A stretch of DNA of 64,000 bases from Odontesthes bonariensis (lineage: Eukaryota > Chordata > Actinopteri > Atheriniformes > Atherinopsidae). Within the stretch, counting starts at the first letter, position 1. Each line of letters begins with the position of its first letter. This document shows positions 36,590-57,351 of the stretch, piece after piece. The notes below the pieces were generated by a model. It was not told where the DNA came from. It ran no database searches and was given only the letters and a program-made list of their open reading frames with translations. Position numbers and translations under genes: made by a program. Location: positions 31,608,197 through 31,672,196 of the forward strand of contig NC_134509.1 in the NCBI RefSeq assembly GCF_027942865.1, given 5' to 3'.

Positions 36590-37900
36590 CAAAGTTTCCT
36601 GAGGCCATAGAGAAAAAGGTTGGGGGAGTGTTAGAGTAAAACGATTTTGAAATATGACTCTACAACGTCCTGTTTGATTTTTCGTTAAGCTTAAAAATCC
36701 AACGACATATTACCTTTAAATGATTTCACCAGATAAGCATTCCCTGCGATGAAACACTTTTCAGGTGTTATGCCCACAATGACGGTGAGACAGTTTAACA
36801 GTCACACACATGCATTCATAACAACTGCACATTTACATTAAATCAATTATTTACCAAGAAAGAAATTGATAAAGCTGCAGTCTTTCCTCTCACATCCCAA
36901 CACAAGACAAGCAAGATCTAAATCCAGTCTCAAATCAAGATCAATGAGCAACATGTCAAATCCAAAATCCATCAACTTTTGAGTGTCCCAAACAACGTAA
37001 AATGAGCTCTTCACCAAATGCCATTTTAACGGCAGAGTAACCACAAATCATGGCTGCTTTGAAAATGCTTATTTCATATGTTCGGACAAGTTTATTGTCA
37101 ATATTCATGATACAGCTTCATTTACGGTGACTATAACTGCAGCTGTGCATGGTGAATAATAGCTGTGTGAGACCTCTCTAAAGGTTTAGAGACTGTTCTT
37201 ATTCTCTGGCACACGATTATCCCACAGGCTTCCACGGTGAATCATCTATAGCTTTGTGTCTCCCACCTGATCATCTCCACACAGTCTCCACACTGTACAG
37301 GCTGTGCATTCATCTGCTGCACATAAGACAAGAACCGCCGTTCATCCGGCAAAGCCTGGGTGAGACGTGTGACCCGATGTGCGTTCCAGCTGCTGGTTTA
37401 TAATGAGACCATTTCCTCTTACCTCTGCAGGCTCCTTTGCTCTGAACTTTAAGTGCTCTTCGCTTGAGACTCTTTCAACCGAGCAGCTTTTGTTTAGCGT
37501 GCGACTGCTGAGATGTACCAAATAAAACCTGAGGAGTGTCTCAGCTTTAAATTCAATACAACTGCTTCATTATCATGCCCGATAATGTTCGTACACATGT
37601 GCCTAGTTATAAAGGAAGATCAAGATTTGTAAAAGTTAATCATATGCATCCATTGCTTTATCAAATCGAAGAAAAGCAAGTGTATGCACAAAGTCCAAAA
37701 TGTGCATTCACTTCTTTTTCGATTTGTGGAGGAAACCCGATAAAGGAAACTAGAGTTCTATTCTTGCTCTCGTGTAGGCTGAGGCCAACCACCTATACGC
37801 CTTATTCAAGTTTAAATGAACCTGCAGTCTAAACAACCAGCAATATATCAAAGTTGCAATGAAGCAGACTGAATTTACATACAGTACATTCACAGAGATA
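36590..37900. other. No recognisable feature
   Basis: Intergenic sequence between the L1 insertion and a microsatellite. An 85-codon plus frame at 37575-37832 has no recognisable family. Confidence 0.4.
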
Positions 37901-37955
37901 TAGAATAGAATAGAATAGAATAGAATAGAATAGAATAGAATAGAATAGAATAGAA
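37901..37955. repeat. (TAGAA)n microsatellite
   Basis: Eleven perfect units of the pentamer TAGAA. Confidence 0.97.
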
Positions 37956-38134
37956 AGGTATCAGACTATGCCAGGTAGAACTGGGGTCCACCATGGACGG
38001 GTTGCCAATCCATCACAGCATCAACACAAAAAGAAAAAAGAAACTATGCACACCCAGTCACAGCTGGGGTCATTTCAGAATCACCATCAGCAACATGGAT
38101 GTTACTGGCCACAGTGCTTACCACCACACCACCA

Positions 38135-38626
38135 TAGCCTGGGAATTCCCATGCTGCTTTGCGCGCAATTTCATTCTCACTGCAAAGTCAGCCTGGAAAC
38201 CACCGCCCTTATTTTTGCCAGAGTTTGGGAACCAATCACAGAACGGGGGGGCAGCAGCAAGACGATGACGACGTCTATGCGCTACACCGAAGCTTGTAGA
38301 GTGTTAATCCAACATGGCAGCGGACACAACGTTACCGTTCGATGCAGCCTTAGAAAGTGTTTTAGCTTAGAGCGCAAGTTTACTTTTATTTTACTTTTTT
38401 TTCTTCTTCCTCGTCGAATTTCTGTCGTCATCTGGTATAAGTGATACAATTGGCAATGAATCGTGCGCAAAGCAGCATGGGAAGAACCAGACGCCATTTG
38501 ATAGACATTCGTAGCGCCCAATAAACGGCTCTAGGCATTCATAAACCACGCCTCAAATACGAGAAAATGCACACCTAGTTCCCAGACCACCATCTCATCG
38601 AGATTGTGGACGCGTAAGCCAGGCTA
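38135..38626 (+). mobile_element. Non-autonomous DNA transposon with 9-bp target duplication
   Basis: A 492-bp element with short terminal inverted repeats (TAGCCTGG at 38135-38142, CCAGGCTA at 38619-38626). A perfect 9-bp direct repeat, ACACCACCA, flanks it at 38126-38134 and 38627-38635. The interior is CpG-richer than its surroundings. It includes a short frame at 38314-38370 reading MAADTTLPFDAALESVLA then a stop, which looks like the amputated start of a longer element-encoded protein. I recall similar starts in RecQ-helicase-like proteins carried by fish transposons, but that link is memory only. A 9-bp duplication is typical of Mutator-like elements. Confidence 0.7.
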
Positions 38627-39367
38627 ACACCACCAGGCAACCATTCGGAATTCCTATAATTTTCACAAACAGGCTCCCTGTCACCTCATTTGTTCAAACT
38701 AGCTGCATCTGTTGATTTGTTTAAGGGTACAACTCCATTCTGGAGGCTCCTAGTGAACCGAAACAAGTCTTAAAAAAAAAAAAAAAGAATTTGCCAAGCA
38801 GAGCCGTTGACATTTACAGGGTTTTGCCAGAAGCCAAGCCAAACTGACAGCTTGCAGGATTGAACCAGAGCAAAATCCAAGAGGTGAACAGGGCAGTTGT
38901 AAGATTGGAGGAACTAGAGGCTACACTGTGCAAAGAAAAAAAAATCAAAGCCAGACAGTACGATGGCAACATTTGTTTGTGCACTTGTAGAAGGCTCCAA
39001 AGCCCTTACAATAGCATGATTTATGTGTACGGAAAAGAATCCAGAAGAGGAAGGTGATGTGTACCTGGGCTGGGTTAGGACAAAAAGGCCAGGTTAGGAG
39101 GTCAGAAATTTGCTCACAACACTGTTACCTGGTGTTTTGTTTTTTTTTTAAAACCTCTCACCAGCTGATATGGGACTCATTTTTAATTCCACGATAAAAG
39201 ATATCAGCACAATTCTTTCACCAGGGGAACAGCCAAAAAGTGTTGCACATACTGCCTCCAAGCAGCCAAGTCTTCCACCTACTGGCAAGATGTGCGAGGC
39301 AGCCGGACAGGGTCACGGTCCGGGGATTCAACTGAAGACAGTAAGAAAAACAGCTTTTCAAAGCATC
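38627..39367. other. Intergenic spacer before the gtpbp1 3' end
   Basis: No exon or repeat was recognised. There is an A-run at 38772-38785 and a T-run at 39143-39149. Confidence 0.35.
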
Positions 39368-41065
39368 TTTATTTGAAATGGATTTACAACACAAACTGGC
39401 ACCACTTAATTTAAACTGCATCTTTTTTTTTTCCCCAATCCTCAGGTTGTTTTTCCCCCCCCACAAAAATTAGCATTTTTTTGTACATCAACGGACACAA
39501 AATGTGTCTCTTCGACAAAATAAATCCATGCACTATGGGTGAAGTCAAAAGGGAAAGGAGGGGGGAAATATTCTAGCAGGACAACAGGTTCATGTCCGGT
39601 AGAACTTTGACACAACTTGGTCACGTTGCCTATAGAAATCGAACTGCCAGAGAAATCGGCCAACTATTGTGAAAAACCAGTTAAAAGGAAGTTGGACTTT
39701 TTTTTTGTATTTTTCCTGCTTTCGATCAGTGTTTTATGTCGGCCTTCAGACATGATGAGATGACTTGTACACTACCAACATTAGTTAAAATATATAATAG
39801 TTTATCGCTGGTCATGTGAGAGCCATTTCCTTCTTGCGTCTTACGTTTTTTTTAATAGACCCCCGAAGCTGTGAAATTTGTTTGACAGCCACTCAAATAT
39901 ATATATATATTTTTATTTTTATACAGAGTACAAAAGTAAGGTGCAACCTTAAATTTAGTGACTCAAACGTGTTCTTCCTTGGCATCTGACATCGTGATTT
40001 CTTTTTAGGTGAAATGCACGACACTTCTGCATTATTTAGTTATCGTATCCATCAAACTGGGCTCAAGGGTTTCTGGCTTATTTTCAAGCAAACAGAGCAG
40101 AAATTAATAGGACTTGCACCATGTTAAACATGACAAAAGCCACTCTGCAAAGAGACTCGTGAAAAAGAAGGGATCATTTTAAAGTCTGGCTGCAAGAATT
40201 AAATTTAGTAAAACTGCAACAGAAGCTCTTAGATGGACGTATAGAATTTATTTTTAAAAATGGCCTTTCTATTGCATGACCGAATGTTGGCATGATCCTG
40301 AAACATGCGAGACCGATTTCTTCTCCATGTGCAGGGGACTCCATTACACCAAGAAGATCTTCAGCAGGGTTTTCTCAGAGAACGGTAGCTACCATCAAAA
40401 CCGGTGGTAGAAGAAACCAACACTAGCTACGTCTAATCAACACTTTGTCGGAGTTTTCCCAAGCCACCACCCCAATATGGTATCAATTCCCTTTCAGGTC
40501 AGTTCCGATGCACATTTATACTGTCAGTTCTGCGACAAAGAACTTTCAGAGAAAACAACTAAACCACAATCTGCCTCCTCCAGTTTATGATGCAATAATG
40601 CGTCGACTCCAACCCTGGTGCCACCCAAAGGCTAAACCAATGACAGTTGGGTGGGGCGGAGCGGAAAGGGGATGTAGAAAGAGGAAATAAAGTACAGCGA
40701 GAGAGGAAAAGGTTTTGGAAGCTGGAGACAGGGCAGCGGAAGTGACTCGCATCTCTGCTGGAAGTTCAAATGAACTAAGAAGGTGAAACATTTATACGAA
40801 AAACAGAGTGCTATATATAACAGAACTTGCAAACTAAATCAAATTTAAAACGTAATGCCTTCTTCAGCTGTAAAGATTTCAACTGACTGCAAGTGAAAAA
40901 TAATTCACTCCCTTTTGTGACACAGCTAAATAGTTTCTTCGATGTCAAAGAAGCAAGTGATGACAGGCCAGTGTTCGCAGACAGCCAGCAGAGGGTCATA
41001 CAGCCACTTCTCGTCCCTTAAAGAGATGACGATGAAGAACCAAAGAGGTAGCAAAGATGGGGCCT
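39368..41065 (-). other. gtpbp1: Probable gtpbp1 3' untranslated region
   Basis: About 1.7 kb of non-coding sequence lies between the gtpbp1 stop codon and an AATAAA signal on the minus strand (TTTATT at 39368-39373). No other gene end intervenes. Other AATAAA-like words occur inside, so shorter transcripts are possible. The extent is inferred from the signal only. Confidence 0.45.
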
Positions 41066-50517
<9,452 letters not shown>

Positions 50518-50901
50518 ATCTATAGTGAGAAATAATGCAAAGCAGCAAAAGTAAACAACCTGACGTTCTGCTCGACAAGATAACCATTAGCCTTTAGCAA
50601 AGTGGAAAGTTAGTTGATTATAAAAGCCAGCTAGCTAATGTTAGCCAAAAATCAAACTTGCAATGTCTCAAAAAGTGAAAACAAGATTTTCGTTTATCAT
50701 TACACCCGTTACATATACTCTAAATATTTAGATTTTGTACTTTGCATTGGTAAATTAAGCTAAATTTGATCATTCAATCTGTTATCAATTGAAAGTATAC
50801 CTGAAGTTAGTAGCTAGCTGCCCAGCTAACGTAGTTGTTATTCTGGCTGGCTTCGATTTCTAGGCTCAGACTTTGACACGCCCATTATGAAATACAGGCA
50901 G

Positions 50902-50912
50902 CGGATTGGCTA
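50902..50912 (-). promoter_or_regulatory. gtpbp1: CCAAT-box candidate upstream of gtpbp1
   Basis: On the minus strand the sequence reads AGCCAATCCGC, a good CCAAT box, about 390 bp upstream of the gtpbp1 start codon. No TATA box was seen between it and the ATG, which would suit a housekeeping promoter. The transcription start is not determined. Confidence 0.3.
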
Positions 50913-50929
50913 AACCAGGGACGAGATTA

Positions 50930-52140
50930 TGGTGCATTTGTGATGCTGGGAAACCCGAAATGTTCTATTCCTGAAAAATGAAAAGAAATGAAAAATAACT
51001 TTTTTAAATTATGTAACTCCAATAAGATTGCACAGACCTGACTTTCAAAATTTACCTCATTTACACACAAAAGAAAGGCTTACGCTGTAAGCAAACGTTT
51101 TTTTCCATTCTTTCGAATCGATATTTAAAACAATAGAAAACGTACTTTTCACACCTTTTTTTAGTTGTAGTGGGTGGCAAAGTAAATTAAATAGTCATCA
51201 ATAGACAGTTCAATTAGGTGTTCATTAACAATTATTTGTTGTTCGTAAAAAAAAAAGGGGGGGGGGGGGCAGATGCAACAAACCAACCCTTTAAAACAGC
51301 TGCGAGCTTCCCCATATGCACTGAACACTGAGTTTCCCCACTTCTTTAAAACTCACTCCCTTCCATGACACGTATGCCACCAAACTCCCCCTCACTGTAA
51401 TATAATTATGAGCAACCCAAAATGTCAGTTCGTCTGAAAAACAGCCATTGCAGTGAAATTAAAAAATCCCACTAAATGCATGTGTTTACTGAAAAGGAAC
51501 TAAGTGTTGGTGAAAAGTTGCACTGCAGGGGAAGTGTTCATATACTTTGCATAAGATAGTTGAGCTTTCTTTACCTTTATAACCAGGCAAGCAATTAAGA
51601 ACAAAAATTCTTATTTTCAATAGCAGCCTGAACTTTAAATTATAGCACATTTTAATTCAGCCACCATAATATCTTTCTGCCTGCGGTCACAGTACAACTA
51701 CACTTGGAGTCAGGCGGTGTTACGTTAGAAAACGAGACCAACTAAATTTCCTGTATTTATTTCGTTTTTGCATTTAAAAGACTCACTACTTTTATTTGTG
51801 TATTTTATTTGCATTTTAATGTCCCTGCTTAACCTAATATTCGTCTTTTATCCCACTGTAGCACTTTCAGTAAATCAGCATATTAACAAAGCTGAAATGT
51901 GTAACTGGTTGGTGTAGTTTATTCTGAGAACACCTTTTCACTTTCAAAATGAACTTTCAGGGGAATCCTTTCCTCAAACCACGCGTATTTATGCGAATAA
52001 TGTTACTTTTCAAAAATAAGTATATCGGCGATCCTGTAATATGATGCCGACTGGTTTCACTGCGTTTAGCGGACTCAGTTAATCATTTTTTACTTTTCCC
52101 TGGCTTTTTGCTTCCTGTTTCCAACGTCACCAGCAGTTCT
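50930..52140. other. Intergenic region between gtpbp1 and the galectin gene
   Basis: About 1.2 kb between two divergently transcribed genes. It holds an A-run then G-run at 51246-51270 and otherwise AT-rich DNA. Regulatory sites for either gene may lie here, but I cannot name any. Confidence 0.4.
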
Positions 52141-52146
52141 TATAAA
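52141..52146 (+). promoter_or_regulatory. TATA box of the galectin gene
   Basis: TATAAA lies 60 bp before the galectin start codon. Transcription would begin about 30 bp downstream, near 52170, leaving a 5' UTR of about 35 bases ending CCAAG before the ATG. Confidence 0.7.
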
Positions 52147-52205
52147 GTGCTCACCTGCCCGCAGAGGTTGGTCACTCGAGCCACAACCCGCTGAGGACAG
52201 CCAAG

Positions 52206-55200
52206 ATGGTAAGTGGTCTGACAAGCTTCATTCATAGGATATTTGTTCATTTTCCACATGGATAGATATCTGCAGCTGTTCAATTTTTAGTTATAATACA
52301 ATACTAAGCTGTTTTAATGTGTATTCATTTTATTTAGATTTTGTAATGAGACTTAAAATGTTTAAGGGATCACTTTATAGTATAAATACAGACATTACAG
52401 ACAGATACAGCATTGTTTTCCTTATACGTTTTTAACTTTGGGACAGAGTATAAAATATTGACATATTCAAAAGTTGTAGAAATGAGTGCTGATGATTTAA
52501 TTTAAATCCTCAAAAAGTTGCTGGGTTGCCTTAACTCTTTCTAAAAAAAAAACTAAAAGAAAAGAAACGTCATAATTCTCTTTACGAGTGTTTTTTGAAC
52601 ATAATTGAACATTTTATTAACCATTAACGTCATTCAGCGGACCTTTGGATATTTCCATCTCTCATGTGATGTGATGATAAAGTTGTTTAGACAAAAAAAA
52701 AAAAAAAGTCTGAGCAAGCGATAACTGATGCTTTTTCGAGTGCAACAGGAATTTCTAAGTGGTAAAGTTTGTCACTACTCAGTTCAGAGTTCAGTGCTTC
52801 CTTGATTCCTGCACCGTAGTACAACTATCACATGGTCTTAGTTAGGCAGCAGCCCAGGACCAGACGACAGGTTAAGTTCTCCAACACGCAACTTCTAAAT
52901 TATTTGAGTGACTCAGATCCCCACAGGGAATAATAAAAAATAACTTGCCTAAAATATTCTCCAGCACATTGCCCGTGAGATCAATCATAAACCAGCACTA
53001 ATCTGACATGGGGATGGTATACACTGAGGTAACTGTGGGTGTGGTACAGATATGGGGACCGGCATATTGAAGGTCATGTTTGACTATCAGCAGATGTTGA
53101 GCACATAGACAGGTGGGAGAGTTGTGGATGGGATTTATTGCTTTATTGATTAAGCTAACAGGTTCGCAGAATATGAAAGGTAATTCCGGGTATGCCAGAG
53201 TGTGTTTATCAAGTTCAAATATTTGAAATCAATCAAAAGTTTTTTATTGAGCTTTCTGCTCTTTCTCTCGTTTTCTTTGTGGTCGGACCATACTATCTGT
53301 GGATCCTCTGTTGTAGAAGGTTCCTGTGTTTTTACAGCGTCTATATATTTGAAGATCATCACCTTGATGAGCAAATAGGGCACCTTCCTGTATCAGTCCT
53401 TTTACAACCATGGGTACATTGTTCTATCATGGTTGATCATCAACAGCTAAGATAAGAGCAGCGCCGAGAGAAAGAGCTTTCTGCTCTTTCTCTCGTTTTC
53501 TTTGTGGTCGGACCATACTATCTGTGGATCCTCTGTTGTAGAAGGTTCCTGCGTGTAGAAAGTTCCTCTTTTTTTATGTTTTTACAGCGTCTATACATTT
53601 GAAGATCATCACCTTGATGAGCAAATAGGGCACCTTCCTGTTTCAGTCCTTTTACAACCATGGGTACATTGTTCCATCATGGTTGATCATCAACAGCTAA
53701 GATAAGAGCAGCGCCTATCATCATTACAGAGACTCAGTGTACACATGAGGCTCACAAATGGTCCTGCTTATGTTTTTTTTCAAATTAGAATATAACCTGA
53801 CTGAAACTGATATAACAATACACATATCTGTATATGTTTCTCTGACCAACATAAGCCTCTTTTTAATGTCAGTGTCAGTTTACCACTGTAAAGTGTGAGT
53901 ACAACATTTACCTCATCAATAATTTCCCATGTCCCTTTCATTCCGTTATAGCAAGTTAAGGACATGACATTCAAGATGGGGCAGGAGTTTAAGATCCGCA
54001 TCAGGCCCAAAGATGACTGCAACAGGTACGTCCTCCTCAAGTTAAGGATGTGGATTTTATCTTCATTTTAAGAGGAAGTGGCGTACTGTCAAACAGACTC
54101 ATGTTTCATCCAGCTCTTTCCTTTTCTGTGCATCTCTGCTGCAGCTTTGCAATCAACATCGGTCACGATTCTGAGAACATTGCAATGCACTTCAACCCCC
54201 GCTTTGACTGTGGAGGAGACACCAACACCATTGTCTACAACTCCTTGTCCGGGGGGTGCTGGGGTGACGAGCTACGGGAGGGAAACTTCCCCTTTAAGCG
54301 TGGGGAGGAATGCAAGGTGTGTTGGTACCGTATAGAGGTATAGGGCAAGTATTTGCAATCCCAAAAAACCTTTAGTCTGACTTTAGGTCATTAAGACAGA
54401 AGGTTCCCACTGAACGGTGGACAATGAAACTACTGCGTGCGTACGATATAAAATGTGTTTACAAGAAAAAGTTTCCAACAAGTAAGATTAAGACAGTAAT
54501 AAGAGCTGGTGATAGAGTGCAAAAAATGTTCAACCATTACATCAATTAATGCAGCCCAATTAAAGCTCACACAATCACTAATCTTCAATATTTGATATCT
54601 GAAATATCTGATACCAGGGTAAAAAAAAACTTAAGTTGTATTGCAATGGTTTTATCCTTGTTTTGGCAACAATGGCTCAGAATGGCTTTTTGGTGGGATT
54701 GTAGTTCACTGATAATACAGCCTTATTGACTGTATTTGAAACAAAATGTGCTGCAGGCCCTTGCCAGCACATATTGGGACCATTTGACAATGTCCTTTGC
54801 CATAAGGACATTATTCGTGGACTTGGTTATCAGGCTGGAGCTCTGATTGGTCAACAGACAGCCATGAATGAGAATATGGGATCATAAAACTTAACAGCTG
54901 CATAGTGAGATAAAGTCCAAGCCTGCTGTCTCTGGAAGATAAATCTTTTTTGAAAATGGAATTTTTGTAATTCTTTTTGTAAACACGTTCTTTTATCTTC
55001 GTTTGTCCAAAAGAAAAAAAAAATGATCAGAGATCAATTGTGTTTTACCCTCTTTATATTTATCTTTTTCTTACATATTTCAGTTTCACATCAACTTCAA
55101 CGATGAGCAGTTCTACATCAAACTTCCCGATGGAAGCATGATTAACTTCCCCAACCGCCTGGGAGATGTCAAGTACAAGTACTTCGACGTCAGTGGTGAG

Positions 55201-55230
55201 GCCAGGATTGTGGGAATCAAGATCGCCTAG
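52206..55230 (+). CDS. Prototype galectin (galectin-1/2-like)
   Basis: A four-exon gene for a 131-residue single-domain galectin, a soluble lectin that binds beta-galactosides and usually dimerises. Exons are 52206-52208 (the ATG only), 53952-54025, 54145-54316 and 55084-55230. All splice sites are GT-AG and in phase. A first exon ending immediately after the initiator Met, with the long intron next, fits the galectin-1/2 gene layout. The carbohydrate-binding signature is complete: HFNPRF (H41, N43, R45), IVYNS (N58), and WGDELR (W65, E68, R70). There is no signal peptide, as expected for galectins, which leave the cell by an unconventional route. The C-terminus 'FDVSGEARIVGIKIA' completes the last strand. 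I cannot decide between galectin-1 and galectin-2 orthology. An AATAAA at 55466-55471 probably ends the transcript. Intron 1 has a tandem duplication. Confidence 0.95.
53249..53715. repeat. Tandem duplication in galectin intron 1
   Basis: Two direct copies, 53249-53465 (217 bp) and 53474-53715 (242 bp), separated by 8 bp. Both begin GAGCTTTCTGCTCTTTCTCT and end ATAAGAGCAGCGCC. They are nearly identical apart from an insertion of about 25 bp in the second, where GTAGAAGGTTCCT is partly re-duplicated (GTAGAAAGTTCCT), plus a few substitutions. Confidence 0.95.
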
Positions 55231-55465
55231 AGGCTGAACTTCTCCTAAACCCTCATCTGAAGCTTGTCCTCCTTCTGCTTGTTGCTGAAAAAAAATCTGT
55301 CCCAGTCACAATTGGCCATCTTTTGTCGTCCTGAAAAAAACAAACTGGAAATGTAAACTAACAGTTTGCTGATTTTTTAATTACCAGAAATGGCCTAAAG
55401 ATGGAGCCACAACACATCTTACCTTGCTGTGCAAGCTTAGCAGCTCATCAGTTACTGGGTGTCCC

Positions 55466-55471
55466 AATAAA
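55466..55471 (+). terminator. Polyadenylation signal of the galectin gene
   Basis: AATAAA lies 236 bp after the stop codon and is followed within 30 bp by G/T-rich 'GTGGTCTTTGTCTTTCTGTC'. This matches the usual arrangement of cleavage signals. Confidence 0.7.
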
Positions 55472-55499
55472 AGCTGAAAAACTCAAGAGCGTGGTCTTT

Positions 55500-57351
55500 G
55501 TCTTTCTGTCTCGCAGATACTGTCGCTTACCAAGTCATAATGAACAACTGGTGTATGTTACATGTTCCCAGCTCAGCACAATATTTATTTAATACAGGTT
55601 TAATACAGGTTAAGGATCTAAAACAAAAGCACACTTGTATCAGGGTGAGATATTTCTAGTATTGTGAGTATAATCCAAAAGGCTAGGGTGCTGCTGAGGT
55701 TTAAATCCACTTCTGTTCTTAACAGTCACTTATTAAAGTTGGTGATATGTACTGGTAGTATACAACCAGAAAGAAAGTAAATTAGGATTAAAAGTGGAAC
55801 TGAATTGTTGATAAAAAGGAGCATTATGGCCCGCATGGTAAACATGGTTGAAAATTAGAGCAAACAATCAGGACTGAGCAGACGGCAGAGGGTGAAACGG
55901 GCCCGTGTGAGAGGAAGGTTAATATTCAGGAGAAGTGAGATGAAGCACTATTTTCGAAACAATTTACAGGAGGACTCAAAAGAGCCATGTACTGAGGCTG
56001 AGGAATGTAGCACAATGCAACCACATTCTCTGGAAAGGAGAGGAAATATGCACGTGTGTGTGTGAGTATAAGGCGAGTGGCAAATAGTAAAGCAATCAGC
56101 ATTTTACTTCTACTTTCACTTCCTCATGTTCATTATTCTTTTCACAGAAATTTCTATGTCACTGAAGGCAGTTTGTTTTTCTTCCTTTTTTTGCCCTGTT
56201 CTGACTCCCAACTTTTTCATTTATAAAATCTCATTTGAACTAAAACATCAGCAGAAATGTGAGAATGACATCATGAACGCCAGAGGAATGAAAACCAAAC
56301 ACTGATCTGTTTGTGCTACTTGCCCTCCCTTTCGGAGGACCTGCAGTCAGACTTTAATGACTTTAGGATGAACATCCATCTGTCGGGCTGCATTTTTCTC
56401 GGCCCTTAATTTCAGTCATGACTTTCCATCACAAGTGTCACGGAAAGATGACATTTATCATGTACAAAATGAGTAGAAAGCAAACCCAAAATGAGGAAAT
56501 TTAGTGGACTCAACTATGATCAATAATTTACTAGGATTGACCAGGATACCTCAGCCAGTGCCAGGATGCACTGCTTACAATTAAAGATAAGATTAAACTT
56601 AGTTCGTATCTCTCAGGATTTGTAACTTCAGGCATTGGGAGAAGTCTCGCAAGATGTTTCAGATTTCACAAACTTAAAATGCTCTTCATCTCAGGAACTG
56701 ACCTTTCAAACCACAAACTCTGGACACAGCCTCAATAAAAATGTAAAAAAAAAAAGCCAAGATTTGATTCCAGTGGTAAAGCCTTGATTCCAGTGGTTGA
56801 AAAAAAAAAATAATAATAAAACGATTAGATAGAATTTTATGAGAGCCTGACGCCATCCATCTTCTCATTTGTTCTGGTATCTCAGTAAAATGACCTCTGA
56901 CAAGATTACGAGCTCAGCTGCTACTTCTTCAATTGGTCATTGTGTAGACTAAGGTCCAACACAATCTATTTATTTATGCACTCTTATGCCAAAACGGGCA
57001 GGATGATCTCCCATTGGTGATCTCAGTTTGATTCCCGACAGTGTCACAGTGAAGAACATAATGTTATTGGTAATGTGCAAGGACCAAAACCAGAGGCTTT
57101 GGACCAAAAACCATACGGGACAATAACACAATTGTCCAGCTTTTATATTCCATCTATGCAACAAACAGACATGAAAATGGAGCGTAACTTTGCTTATTAA
57201 CTAATTATTGAATACAAGTCCAGCTGACCTACATTTTTAAGTCAAGAAGAGTTTTAGGTTACCCAACACAAAATTATTTGCAATGTAGAGGCAAAATGTT
57301 CTCTTTCTCAGGGTGATGACGTTTTACAGCTCGACTGTCCATGTTCATCCA
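55500..57351. other. No recognisable gene between galectin and the receptor gene
   Basis: Intergenic sequence, part of which could be 3' UTR of the receptor gene on the minus strand. A duplicated phrase, 'GATTCCAGTGGT' (56766 and 56787), is the only local oddity seen. Confidence 0.4.

Noticed and set aside
35456-36592. 378-codon ORF as a host gene
   Set aside because: It is the C-terminal part of an L1 ORF2 inside an insertion with target duplications and a poly-A tail. Its first residues come from flanking DNA.
37901-37955. CRISPR-like array
   Set aside because: It is a simple TAGAA pentamer microsatellite without spacers. No CRISPR structure was seen anywhere in the window.
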